A DNA stretch of 21,328 bases from Giesbergeria sp. (GTDB taxonomy: Bacteria; Pseudomonadota; Gammaproteobacteria; Burkholderiales; Burkholderiaceae_C), in assembly GCA_030690515.1 (NCBI GenBank), contig JAUYGP010000670.1:1-21328 (forward strand), written 5' to 3'. The position numbers and the translations under genes were made by a program. The notes under the pieces are model-generated. The model was not told where the DNA came from and made no database searches. It was given only the letters and a program-made list of their open reading frames with translations. Of the stretch, positions 1 to 6,908 are shown piece by piece (position 1 is the stretch's first letter; each line of letters opens with the position of its first letter).

Positions 1-1115
1 GCAGACACTCGAACACCTGATTCCGCAGCTACGGAGCCGTTGCAATCGCTCTTGTTCCAGACATGGATGACTGGCACCGACGCCGACACCCTCTCGGTCA
101 TGGCGTGGGCGATCGCATCGTCAGCCGACTGGTAGTCGGGCAGGCCGCAGCGCGTAAGGTCATGCAAAAAGAGCACGGCATCAGCGCCTGCGATTTCATC
201 CCAGGCACGGGCGATGCCGATGCGTTCCACCTCATCCTGACTGTCGCGCAGCCCGGCCGTGTCGATCACATGCAGCGGCACACCCTCGATCTGGATGGTT
301 TGCTGCACCTTGTCGCGGGTGGTCCCTGCAATCGGCGTGACGATGGCCAGCTCGGCCCCGGCCAACGCATTGAGCAGCGAGCTTTTTCCTGCGTTGGGTT
401 GGCCCGCGATCACGACCTTGATCCCTTCACGAAGCAACGCACCCTGCCGCGCCCGCTGCTGTATCTGGTGCAGATACTGCTCTAATTTTGAGAGCTGCCC
501 ACGCGCATCTGCCTTGCGCAGGAAGTCAATTTCTTCTTCAGGAAAATCCAGCGTCGCCTCGACCAGCATGCGCAGGTGGATCAGCGCATCGCGCAGCGCA
601 TGGATCTCGTTCGAGAACGCTCCCGAGAGCGAGCGGCTGGCGCTGCGGGCCGCTGCCGCCGTCGAGGCATCGATCAGATCGGCGATGGCCTCGGCCTGCG
701 CCAGATCGATCTTGTCGTTGAGAAAGGCCCGTTCGGTGAACTCGCCCGGCTGGGCCACGCGCAGGCCAGACAGGAGGGGCTGACCCGTAACGGGGTGCGC
801 CTGGGTCGCGGCTTCCAGGCAGCGCGCCAGCAGCAGCTGCAGCACCACCGGGCCACCGTGGGCCTGCAGTTCCAGCACGTCCTCGCCGGTATAGGAGTGG
901 GGTGCCGGGAAATACAGGCCCAGGCCCTGGTCGATAGGCTGGCCTGCGGCGTCGCGGAAGGGCAGGTAGGTGGCCTCGCGCGGCTGCAAGCCGCGCCCGC
1001 AGAGCACCTCGACCAGCGGCGCGAGCCCCTTGCCCGAAATACGCACAATACCCACGCCCCCGCGCCCGGGTGCGGTGGCAATGGCAACGATGGGTTCGTG
1101 GTGGCGCGGCAGCAT
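1..1115 (-). CDS. mnmE: tRNA uridine-5-carboxymethylaminomethyl synthesis GTPase MnmE (3' end outside window)
   Basis: MnmE works with MnmG to install the cmnm5 group on wobble U34 of certain tRNAs. The frame is open from the ATG at 1115 to the left edge, giving 371 codons; the family usually has about 450-470, so roughly the last 90 residues, including the C-terminal Cys motif, are missing. The N-terminal folate-binding part starts MLPRHHEPIVAIATAPGRGG. The G domain is complete as far as it goes: G1 GQPNAGKS at residues 238-245, G2 GTTRD at 264-268, G3 DTAGL at 285-289, G4 NKSD at 354-357. The start is the only ATG fitting the family N-terminus; the frame stays open upstream but without a Met. 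It lies downstream of yidC on the same strand after a 148-base gap, the usual order in Burkholderiales. Confidence 0.96.
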   Translation of the reverse strand, partial: MLPRHHEPIVAIATAPGRGGVGIVRISGKGLAPLVEVLCGRGLQPREATYLPFRDAAGQPIDQGLGLYFPAPHSYTGEDVLELQAHGGPVVLQLLLARCLEAATQAHPVTGQPLLSGLRVAQPGEFTERAFLNDKIDLAQAEAIADLIDASTAAAARSASRSLSGAFSNEIHALRDALIHLRMLVEATLDFPEEEIDFLRKADARGQLSKLEQYLHQIQQRARQGALLREGIKVVIAGQPNAGKSSLLNALAGAELAIVTPIAGTTRDKVQQTIQIEGVPLHVIDTAGLRDSQDEVERIGIARAWDEIAGADAVLFLHDLTRCGLPDYQSADDAIAHAMTERVSASVPVIHVWNKSDCNGSVAAESGVRVS

Positions 1116-1263
1116 GGGCAGAGGTTTGAATGGATACGACGCCAGAAACTGGCGCAGCCCAAGCGAGGGACACCGCGCAAGGGCCGCCCCGCCGCGCTGG
1201 TGTCGTCCCCCTTCCCGCGCGCAGCGCAAGAGAAAGGGGGAAGCGGCGCAGCCGCTCAGGGGG
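1116..1263. repeat. yidC-mnmE spacer with two nested palindromes, GC-rich intergenic repeat type
   Basis: The spacer contains a C-run/G-run inverted repeat, CCCCCTT at 1207-1213 pairing with AAGGGGG at 1234-1240. It is followed at once by a second stem, AGCGGC at 1242-1247 with GCCGCT at 1251-1256 (3-base loop), and then CAGGGGG. The layout (G/C-run, small palindrome, G/C-run) resembles short repeats common between genes in Comamonadaceae; that link is from memory. There is no U-tract after either stem in the direction of yidC transcription, so I do not call it an intrinsic terminator. It could affect mRNA processing between yidC and mnmE. Confidence 0.5.
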
Positions 1264-2964
1264 TTACTTAAATTTCGGCAGATTGAACTGCGGCGGCACG
1301 CCCATGCGGGTGTTGATGATCCACTGCTGAGCGATGGACAACAGGTTGTTCGTCAACCAATACAGCACTAGGCCAGCGGGAAAGAAGAAGAACATCACGC
1401 TGAACATCAGCGGCATCAACCACATCATCTTGGCCTGCATCGGATCGGGCGGCGCGGGGTTCAGGGCCGTCTGCAGGAGCGTGCTCAGCGTCATCAGCAC
1501 GGGCAGGATGAAGAACGGATCGGGGGCAGACAGGTCATGGATCCAGCCCACCCACGGTGCGTTGCGCATCTCCACGCTGGAGAGCAGCACCCAGTAGAGG
1601 GCAATGAACACCGGGATCTGGATCATGATGGGGAAGCAACCACCCATGGGGTTGACCTTCTCCTCACGGTAGATGCGCATCATCTCCTGCTGCATCTGCT
1701 GCGGTTTGTCCTTGAGGCGCTCGCGCATCTCCGTGATCTTGGGGTTGATGGCCTTCATCTTGGCCATGCTGGCGTACGCCTTGGCGTTGAGCCAATAGAA
1801 CATGATCTTCAGCAGCATCACCAGGCCGACGATGGACCAACCCCAGTTGCCCAGGATCTTGTGCAACTGGTCCAGCAACCAATACAGCGGCTTGGACAAA
1901 ATCGTGAGCCAACCGTAGTCCTTGACGAGTTCCAGCCCAGGGGCCAGTTTTTCCATGGACGTCTCGACCTGTGGGCCGACAAAAAGGCGTGCATCCAGCG
2001 TCTTGCTGGCACCCGGGGCGATGCTGTCGAAGGCGGCAATCATGCCCACCGAGTACAGGTTGCTATCGACCTTGCGCGCGAAGTTTTCACGCTGCTGGCC
2101 TTCGGGCAGCAGCCAGGCCGAGGCAAAGTAATGCTGCACCATGGCAACATAGCCACTGCTGCTTTCCTTCTCGAACTCGGCCTTGTTTTCTTCGATGGCT
2201 TTGAATTCAACCTTCTGGTATTTCTTTTCCTGGGTGAACACCGCAGGGCCCGTGAAGGTGGAATAGAACGACGATTCTCCGGGCGGCTTGTTGCCATCGC
2301 GCACCAATTGCAGGTACAGCTTGGGCTCTACGGGGGCTGAACCGGTGTTGACAACTTCATGCCGCACCGCGATGTCGTAGGCGCCACGCTTGACCGTCCA
2401 GGTCTTCACGAGCTTGACGCCGCCGAGGTCGGGCGATTCGAAACGCACGCTCAACTCTTGCGCCCCGTCCTTGAGCTCGCGCTCGCCCGGCACCACATTC
2501 ATCACCGTCTTGTGCGTGGGAAAGCCCCCGCCGATCAGCCCCGTTTGGGCCATATAGACGCGCTGGGCACTGTCATCCAACAGAACAAAATGCTTGCTGC
2601 GATCGACCAGGTCGACGTGCTGAAGCAGCTCGGCGTGGATGAGCGAGCCGCCTTCGCTGTCAAAACGCAGGCGCAGCACATCGGTGGAGATCTCCACCGG
2701 CTCGCGGCGCACCGGGGCTGCAGCTTGCGCGGCAGCGCCAGGCACGGCCGCAGCACCGGCCTGTACGGCCGTGGCTGCAGGAACCGAGGCCGCGCCGCTT
2801 GTTGGCAGCGTGGCGGCTTTTTCAGCCGCAGGCGCGCTGGCCGACGCTGCGGGCGCGGGGAAGAAAAGCGCCTTGTGGCCGTTGTGTACCTGCCATTTGT
2901 CCCAGAGCAGGACCATGGAAAAGCCAAATATCACCCACAGGATGGTGCGCCGGATGTCGTTCAT
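1264..2964 (-). CDS. yidC: Membrane protein insertase YidC
   Basis: YidC inserts and folds inner-membrane proteins, alone or with SecYEG. The 566-residue product has the Gram-negative layout. An N-terminal membrane anchor (about residues 8-22, following MNDIRRTILW) is followed by an Ala/Pro-rich linker to about residue 85. The periplasmic P1 beta-supersandwich domain runs to about residue 340. The conserved insertase core follows, with the coiled cytoplasmic loop (PKITEMRERLKDKPQQMQQE) and the VNPMGGCFPIMIQIPVFIALYW segment typical of the family. The second membrane segment carries Lys (VMLLKIMFYW) where E. coli has the groove Arg. The start overlaps the yidD stop by 4 bases (ATGA), so translation is probably coupled. 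Length and ends match the family. Confidence 0.99.
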   Translation of the reverse strand: MNDIRRTILWVIFGFSMVLLWDKWQVHNGHKALFFPAPAASASAPAAEKAATLPTSGAASVPAATAVQAGAAAVPGAAAQAAAPVRREPVEISTDVLRLRFDSEGGSLIHAELLQHVDLVDRSKHFVLLDDSAQRVYMAQTGLIGGGFPTHKTVMNVVPGERELKDGAQELSVRFESPDLGGVKLVKTWTVKRGAYDIAVRHEVVNTGSAPVEPKLYLQLVRDGNKPPGESSFYSTFTGPAVFTQEKKYQKVEFKAIEENKAEFEKESSSGYVAMVQHYFASAWLLPEGQQRENFARKVDSNLYSVGMIAAFDSIAPGASKTLDARLFVGPQVETSMEKLAPGLELVKDYGWLTILSKPLYWLLDQLHKILGNWGWSIVGLVMLLKIMFYWLNAKAYASMAKMKAINPKITEMRERLKDKPQQMQQEMMRIYREEKVNPMGGCFPIMIQIPVFIALYWVLLSSVEMRNAPWVGWIHDLSAPDPFFILPVLMTLSTLLQTALNPAPPDPMQAKMMWLMPLMFSVMFFFFPAGLVLYWLTNNLLSIAQQWIINTRMGVPPQFNLPKFK

Positions 2965-3254
2965 GGAGACTTCTTTGGTGAGGATGTAGAGGAGGCCGGT
3001 GCAATCAACCGGGAAAACAACCGCGTGGCGCGTGGTGCCTCTTGCGGCACCGGATCGTGGCCCCCGTCACACCAGGGATGACAGCGCGCCAATCGGCCCA
3101 GCGTCAACCAGGATCCCGCCGCAGCGCCATGCTGCTGCAGGGCCTGCAGCGAATACGCCGAGCAGGTGGGTTCGAACCGGCACGCCGAGCCCAGCCAGGG
3201 GCTGAGCAACAGGCGGTAGCCCTTGACCAACAGGATCAGCAAGCGCTGCATCAT
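2961..3254 (-). CDS. yidD: Membrane protein insertion efficiency factor YidD
   Basis: This 97-residue protein belongs to the YidD/DUF37 family, small inner-membrane-associated proteins thought to assist YidC-dependent insertion. It begins with an amphipathic segment (MMQRLLILLVKGYRLLLSPW) and then the family hallmark CRFEPTCSAY, followed by a GxWLTLGRLARCHPW stretch close to the family consensus. Its ATG overlaps the rnpA stop (ATGA), and its own stop overlaps the yidC start in the same way. A second Met directly follows the first; I take the first because of the overlap. The tail after residue 75 is variable, as usual. Confidence 0.97.
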   Translation of the reverse strand: MMQRLLILLVKGYRLLLSPWLGSACRFEPTCSAYSLQALQQHGAAAGSWLTLGRLARCHPWCDGGHDPVPQEAPRATRLFSRLIAPASSTSSPKKSP

Positions 3255-3676
3255 GCCTGCGCCCGCCCAGAGGGTGAGGGGCGCGCGGCCGCACGCTCGA
3301 ACAATTGGAGCAATTCGGCCCGCACCGCTTGTTTCAGCACACCGGAGCTGGCACTGAGAAACTGCTTGCGATCAAACGTGGTGCGCAGGCGCACCACATG
3401 GGCATCCAGGGGCAGTTGCGGCTCCAGGGCCGCCGCTACGGCGTAGATTTGCCTTTTGATGGCATTGCGCGTAACAGCCCGGCGTGCCCAGCGCTTGGGC
3501 ACCATGGCACCCAGCCAGACACCGGACGTGCCAAACAAGGGCGGCACACCCGATTCGAGCGGCGCGCACGAAGAAGCGCCCAGCACCAAACGGTGCAGGG
3601 CGAAATGGGTGGTACGGGCCACAGTTTCACCGGCCATGGTGGCCTGGAATTGCGGGCGCGTTTTCAGCCGTTGCAT
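3251..3676 (-). CDS. rnpA: Ribonuclease P protein component RnpA
   Basis: This is the protein subunit of RNase P, which helps the catalytic RNA bind pre-tRNA 5' leaders. The frame stays open further upstream, but the ATG at 3676 gives a 141-residue protein starting MQRLKTRPQFQATM. This matches the family N-terminus and avoids overlapping rpmH. The basic RNR helix is present (KRWARRAVTRNAIKRQIYAV). The gene lies 62 bases after rpmH and overlaps yidD by 4 bases, the classic rpmH-rnpA-yidD-yidC order. The length is slightly above the usual 115-130 because of an insert near SSCAPLESGVPP, which I regard as lineage variation. Confidence 0.96.
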   Translation of the reverse strand: MQRLKTRPQFQATMAGETVARTTHFALHRLVLGASSCAPLESGVPPLFGTSGVWLGAMVPKRWARRAVTRNAIKRQIYAVAAALEPQLPLDAHVVRLRTTFDRKQFLSASSGVLKQAVRAELLQLFERAAARPSPSGRAQA

Positions 3677-3738
3677 GAAGACGCCCCCGCTGGAGCCTGG
3701 TGGCACAAACCGGGGAGCGATCCGAGACCCGCAGGGCC

Positions 3739-3873
3739 TCAGACGGCCAGGCGCTTGCGGCCCTTGGCACGGCGGGCGTTGATGACCGCGCGACCACCAC
3801 GGGTCTTCATGCGCACCAGGAAACCGTGGGTGCGAGCGCGGCGCGTCTTGGAGGGTTGGTAAGTGCGTTTCAT
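3739..3873 (-). CDS. rpmH: 50S ribosomal protein L34
   Basis: This 44-residue protein starts MKRTYQPSKTRRARTHGFLV and ends KGRKRLAV, matching bacterial L34 end to end. It is a component of the large ribosomal subunit. A Shine-Dalgarno-like AGGAAC lies just upstream of the ATG on the minus strand. It is the first gene of the leftward operon and faces dnaA across the regulatory region. Confidence 0.99.
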   Translation of the reverse strand: MKRTYQPSKTRRARTHGFLVRMKTRGGRAVINARRAKGRKRLAV

Positions 3874-3939
3874 GGGAGTTCCTAGAGGATTTCAGGGGAA
3901 AACGCGCCTTCATCCAGAACGGCGCGCACAGTCTCATTA

Positions 3940-3957
3940 CCCTGAACACATTCAGGG
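3940..3957 (-). promoter_or_regulatory. Perfect hairpin in the predicted rpmH leader
   Basis: CCCTGAA at 3940-3946 and TTCAGGG at 3951-3957 form a perfect 7-base stem with a 4-base loop. On the minus strand it lies 67-84 bases before the rpmH start and only a few bases after the transcription start predicted from the -10 at 3967-3972. A stem at the very 5' end of an mRNA commonly protects against RppH/RNase E decay; that role here is inference. It could instead be a protein-binding palindrome. Confidence 0.5.
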
Positions 3958-3966
3958 AAACCGAAA

Positions 3967-3995
3967 ATTATCGCAGGCTTATTCGATTGAAGCAA
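3967..3995 (-). promoter_or_regulatory. Putative sigma-70 promoter of rpmH operon
   Basis: On the minus strand TTGCTT (3995-3990) and GATAAT (3972-3967) are separated by exactly 17 bases. This is a good match to the housekeeping consensus (TTGACA, TATAAT). Predicted transcription would start near 3960, leaving a leader of about 87 bases before rpmH. Confidence 0.55.
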
Positions 3996-4009
3996 TGCCG
4001 TACAGCGGA

Positions 4010-4118
4010 TTATCCCTGCAAACCACCCAGATTTCCCGCTGCAAACCGGTCTACTGCGTTGTGGATAACTCCTTGACAAGCTACAATCCACGGCCTTGAA
4101 CCGCACCCTCTATCCACA
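4010..4118. promoter_or_regulatory. DnaA-box cluster in the rpmH-dnaA region (candidate oriC / dnaA autoregulation)
   Basis: A perfect DnaA box, TTATCCACA, lies on the minus strand at 4060-4068. A one-mismatch box, CTATCCACA, is on the plus strand at 4110-4118, and a weaker TTATCCCTG sits at 4010-4018. The rpmH-dnaA gap is a common oriC site in bacteria, and the flanking gene order supports origin proximity. Only one perfect box and no clear long AT-rich unwinding element are visible, so these boxes may serve mainly for DnaA autoregulation. Confidence 0.6.
4059..4087 (+). promoter_or_regulatory. Putative dnaA promoter overlapping a DnaA box
   Basis: TTGTGG at 4059-4064 and TACAAT at 4082-4087 have a 17-base spacer. 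The perfect DnaA box at 4060-4068 covers the -35, and the second box at 4110-4118 falls in the predicted leader of about 40 bases. DnaA binding would be expected to occlude the promoter. A TTGACA at 4073-4078 is also present but has no good -10 at the right distance. Confidence 0.5.
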
Positions 4119-4133
4119 ATAAAAAGCCCCAAA

Positions 4134-5555
4134 ATGACAGAGGAACGCACACGCGCAACCCCCCCTTCCCACATCAACGACGCAGGCCAGGCCCTATGGC
4201 AGGCCTGTATCGAGCAACTCTCCCAAGACCTGCCCGTCCAGCAGTTCAACACCTGGATCAAACCCCTGGTCGCCCAGGTGGCAGATGACTTTTCCAGGAT
4301 CACTCTTTTTGTCCCCAACCGCTTCACGCTGGACTGGATCCGCGCGCAGTATGTCGGCCGCATTGCGGCCGTGTTGGAGTCATTGTATGGGCAATCCATC
4401 GTTTTGGAGTTAGCGCTCGCTCAGCGCGTAGCCGTTGCCAGATCTTATATTCAGAACAATCCGCAAACCGGTTCACCGCAGCAGGAAGCGGTGGCAGTGG
4501 CTCCCGCGGGCGACGACAGCGCCCGTGGCCTGCTGCGCAACCGGCTCAACCCCGGGCTCACTTTTGACACCCTGGTGGAAGGCACGGCCAACCGCATGGC
4601 GCGGGCTGCGGCCATGCACGTGGCCAGCATGCCAGGGCACCTTTACAACCCCCTTTTCATCTATGGCGGCGTCGGTTTGGGCAAGACCCATTTGGTGCAC
4701 GCCGTGGGCAACAAACTGCTGGCCGACCAGCCGGACGCCAAAGTTCTCTACATCCATGCCGAACAATTTGTTTCGGATGTGGTTAAAGCCTACCAGCGCA
4801 AGACTTTTGACGAATTTAAAGAACGCTACCATTCGCTCGATCTACTGCTGATCGACGACGTGCAGTTCTTCGCCAACAAGGATCGCACGCAGGAAGAGTT
4901 CTTCAACGCCTTCGAAGCGCTGCTGGCCAAAAAGAGCCACATTGTGATGACCAGCGACACCTACCCCAAGGGTCTGGCCGACATCCACGAGCGCCTGGTC
5001 TCGCGCTTTGATTCGGGCCTGACAGTCGCCATCGAACCGCCCGAGCTGGAAATGCGTGTGGCCATCCTGATCAACAAGGCCCGCGCCGAAAGCGTGGAAA
5101 TGCCGGAGGAGGTGGCGTTTTTCGTCGCCAAGAACGTGCGCTCCAACGTGCGCGAGCTGGAAGGCGCACTGCGCAAGATCCTGGCCTATTCACGCTTCAA
5201 TCAGAAAGAAATTTCCATCCAGCTGGCCCGCGAGGCCCTGCGCGACCTGCTGTCCATCCAGAACAGGCAGATCAGCGTGGAAAACATCCAGAAGACGGTG
5301 GCCGACTATTACAAAATCAAGGTCGCCGACATGTACAGCAAGAAGCGCCCGGCCAGCATTGCCCGCCCACGCCAGATTGCCATGTACCTGGCCAAGGAGC
5401 TGACGCAAAAGAGCCTGCCCGAGATTGGCGAGCTGTTTGGCGGGCGTGACCACACCACCGTGCTGCACGCCGTGCGCAAGATGGCGGCTGAGCGCCAGCA
5501 GTTGACCGAGTTGAACCAGCAGTTGCACGTGCTGGAACAAACCCTCAAAGGCTGA
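4134..5555 (+). CDS. dnaA: Chromosomal replication initiator DnaA
   Basis: DnaA is the AAA+ initiator that binds DnaA boxes, melts the origin and loads the DnaB helicase. The 473-residue protein has all four domains: an N-terminal domain I (QALWQACIEQLSQDLPVQQF), a short variable linker (about residues 95-135), the AAA+ domain, and the C-terminal helix-turn-helix. Walker A GGVGLGKT is at residues 178-185, Walker B acids DD at 241-242, and the DNA-binding signature GGRDHTTV at 436-443. There is no strong Shine-Dalgarno before the ATG, only an A-rich stretch. dnaN follows 131 bases downstream. Confidence 0.99.
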   Translation: MTEERTRATPPSHINDAGQALWQACIEQLSQDLPVQQFNTWIKPLVAQVADDFSRITLFVPNRFTLDWIRAQYVGRIAAVLESLYGQSIVLELALAQRVAVARSYIQNNPQTGSPQQEAVAVAPAGDDSARGLLRNRLNPGLTFDTLVEGTANRMARAAAMHVASMPGHLYNPLFIYGGVGLGKTHLVHAVGNKLLADQPDAKVLYIHAEQFVSDVVKAYQRKTFDEFKERYHSLDLLLIDDVQFFANKDRTQEEFFNAFEALLAKKSHIVMTSDTYPKGLADIHERLVSRFDSGLTVAIEPPELEMRVAILINKARAESVEMPEEVAFFVAKNVRSNVRELEGALRKILAYSRFNQKEISIQLAREALRDLLSIQNRQISVENIQKTVADYYKIKVADMYSKKRPASIARPRQIAMYLAKELTQKSLPEIGELFGGRDHTTVLHAVRKMAAERQQLTELNQQLHVLEQTLKG

Positions 5556-5686
5556 TGCCTTGCAGGTGGTGCCATTACCGATGAAAAACGCCCCCGCAAA
5601 AGGGCAAAATGGCGAGTTGCGCAGCCGGGAGAGGCAATACCCATGCCGCTGTGCGCGCACCCTTCCAAAAAACACAAGAGGTTGAC

Positions 5687-6793
5687 ATGATCGTCCTGAA
5701 GGCAACACAAGACAAGGTACTCGCGGTTCTGCAATCGGTCGCGGGCATCGTCGAGCGCCGACACACGCTGCCCATCCTGGCCAATGTGCTGATCCGCAAG
5801 ACCGGCAATGCACTGCAACTGACCACCAGCGACCTTGAAGTGCAGATCCGCACCACGGCGGAACTGGGGGGCGACACGGGCGACTTCACCACCACGGTCA
5901 ACGCCCGCAAGATCATCGACGTGCTGCGCACCATGCCGGCCGACCAGACGGTGAGCCTGGAGACCAGCCAGGACAAACTCATCCTCAAGGGAGGCAAGAG
6001 CCGCTTCACGCTGCAAACCCTGGCGGCGGAAGACTTTCCGCTGGTGCAGGAGGCCGCCAACTTTGGCCCCGCGTTCAGCGTGCCGCAAAAAACCCTCAAG
6101 CAGCTGCTAGGCCAGGTGGCCTTTGCCATGGCGGTGCAGGACATTCGCTACTACCTCAACGGCATCCTGTTCGTCGCCGAAGGCCAGACGCTCAGCCTGA
6201 TCGCCACCGACGGCCACCGCCTGGCGTTTGCCAGCGCCACGCTGGATGTAGAGGTGCCCAAGCAAGAGGTGATCTTGCCGCGCAAAACCGTGATCGAACT
6301 GCAGCGCCTGCTGAGCGACGCCGACGGTGCGCTGGAAATGCGCTTTGCCGGCAACCAGGCCAAGTTCAGCTTTGGTGCGCTGGAATTCGTCACCAAGCTG
6401 GTCGAAGGCAAATTCCCCGACTACAACCGTGTGATCCCGCAAAACCACCACAACAGCGTCACCCTGGGCCGGGCACCGCTGCTGGCCAGCCTGCAGCGCA
6501 CCGCCATCATGACCAGCGACAAGTTCAAGGGCGTGCGCCTGAACATCGAACCCGGCACCCTGCGCGTGGCCAGCAACAACGCCGAGCAGGAAGAGGCCGT
6601 GGACGAGCTCGACATCGACTACGGCGGTGACGCCATCGAGATCGGTTTCAACGTCACCTACCTCATCGACGCCCTGGCCAGCATGCAGCAGGACATGGTG
6701 AAGATTTCGCTGGCCGATGGCAACAGCTCCGCCCTGCTGACACTGCCCGACAGCGACAACTTCAAGTACGTCGTCATGCCCATGCGCATTTAG
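5687..6793 (+). CDS. dnaN: DNA polymerase III sliding clamp, beta subunit
   Basis: This 368-residue protein forms the ring-shaped dimer that tethers DNA polymerase III to DNA. The ATG at 5687 gives MIVLKATQDKVLAVLQSVAG, the standard N-terminus, with AGAGG a few bases upstream; longer in-frame starts upstream lack family similarity. Three clamp repeats can be followed, with landmark segments HTLPILANVL (first), YYLNGILF and TDGHRLAFA (second), and the C-terminal YVVMPMRI that ends beta clamps. It sits in the conserved dnaA-dnaN-gyrB order. Confidence 0.99.
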   Translation: MIVLKATQDKVLAVLQSVAGIVERRHTLPILANVLIRKTGNALQLTTSDLEVQIRTTAELGGDTGDFTTTVNARKIIDVLRTMPADQTVSLETSQDKLILKGGKSRFTLQTLAAEDFPLVQEAANFGPAFSVPQKTLKQLLGQVAFAMAVQDIRYYLNGILFVAEGQTLSLIATDGHRLAFASATLDVEVPKQEVILPRKTVIELQRLLSDADGALEMRFAGNQAKFSFGALEFVTKLVEGKFPDYNRVIPQNHHNSVTLGRAPLLASLQRTAIMTSDKFKGVRLNIEPGTLRVASNNAEQEEAVDELDIDYGGDAIEIGFNVTYLIDALASMQQDMVKISLADGNSSALLTLPDSDNFKYVVMPMRI

Positions 6794-6794
6794 T

Positions 6795-6853
6795 ATTTGC
6801 TATTATATTTATAGCTTTTAGCGCTTATATTCATTGCGCTAGAGCCATTTTTA
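6795..6853 (+). repeat. AT-rich intergenic repeat, copy A (dnaN-gyrB gap)
   Basis: This AT-rich block begins two bases after the dnaN stop and has the inverted core TAGCGC (6819-6824) / GCGCTA (6836-6841) around an 11-base AT-rich loop. It aligns with the reverse complement of 18702-18762: both show CTATT, ATAGCT, TTAGCG, then GCGCTAGAG and CCA-TTT in order. The same pattern is frequent between genes in Acidovorax-like genomes, from memory. It lies upstream of gyrB, whose expression could be affected. Confidence 0.65.
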
Positions 6854-6908
6854 TCTCTATTGTTTTTGCGGAAACGCCCCCGTTTCCCCCCGATAGCCAA
6901 GGCCGACC

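Noticed and set aside
3677..3949. Longer rnpA reading frame starting at 3949
   Set aside because: It would overlap the whole of rpmH, and the extra N-terminus does not resemble RnpA; the ATG at 3676 fits the family.
4073..4101. TTGACA at 4073-4078 as dnaA -35
   Set aside because: At 16-18 bases downstream there is only CTTGAA/TTGAAC/TGAACC, a poor -10; the TTGTGG/TACAAT pair is better.
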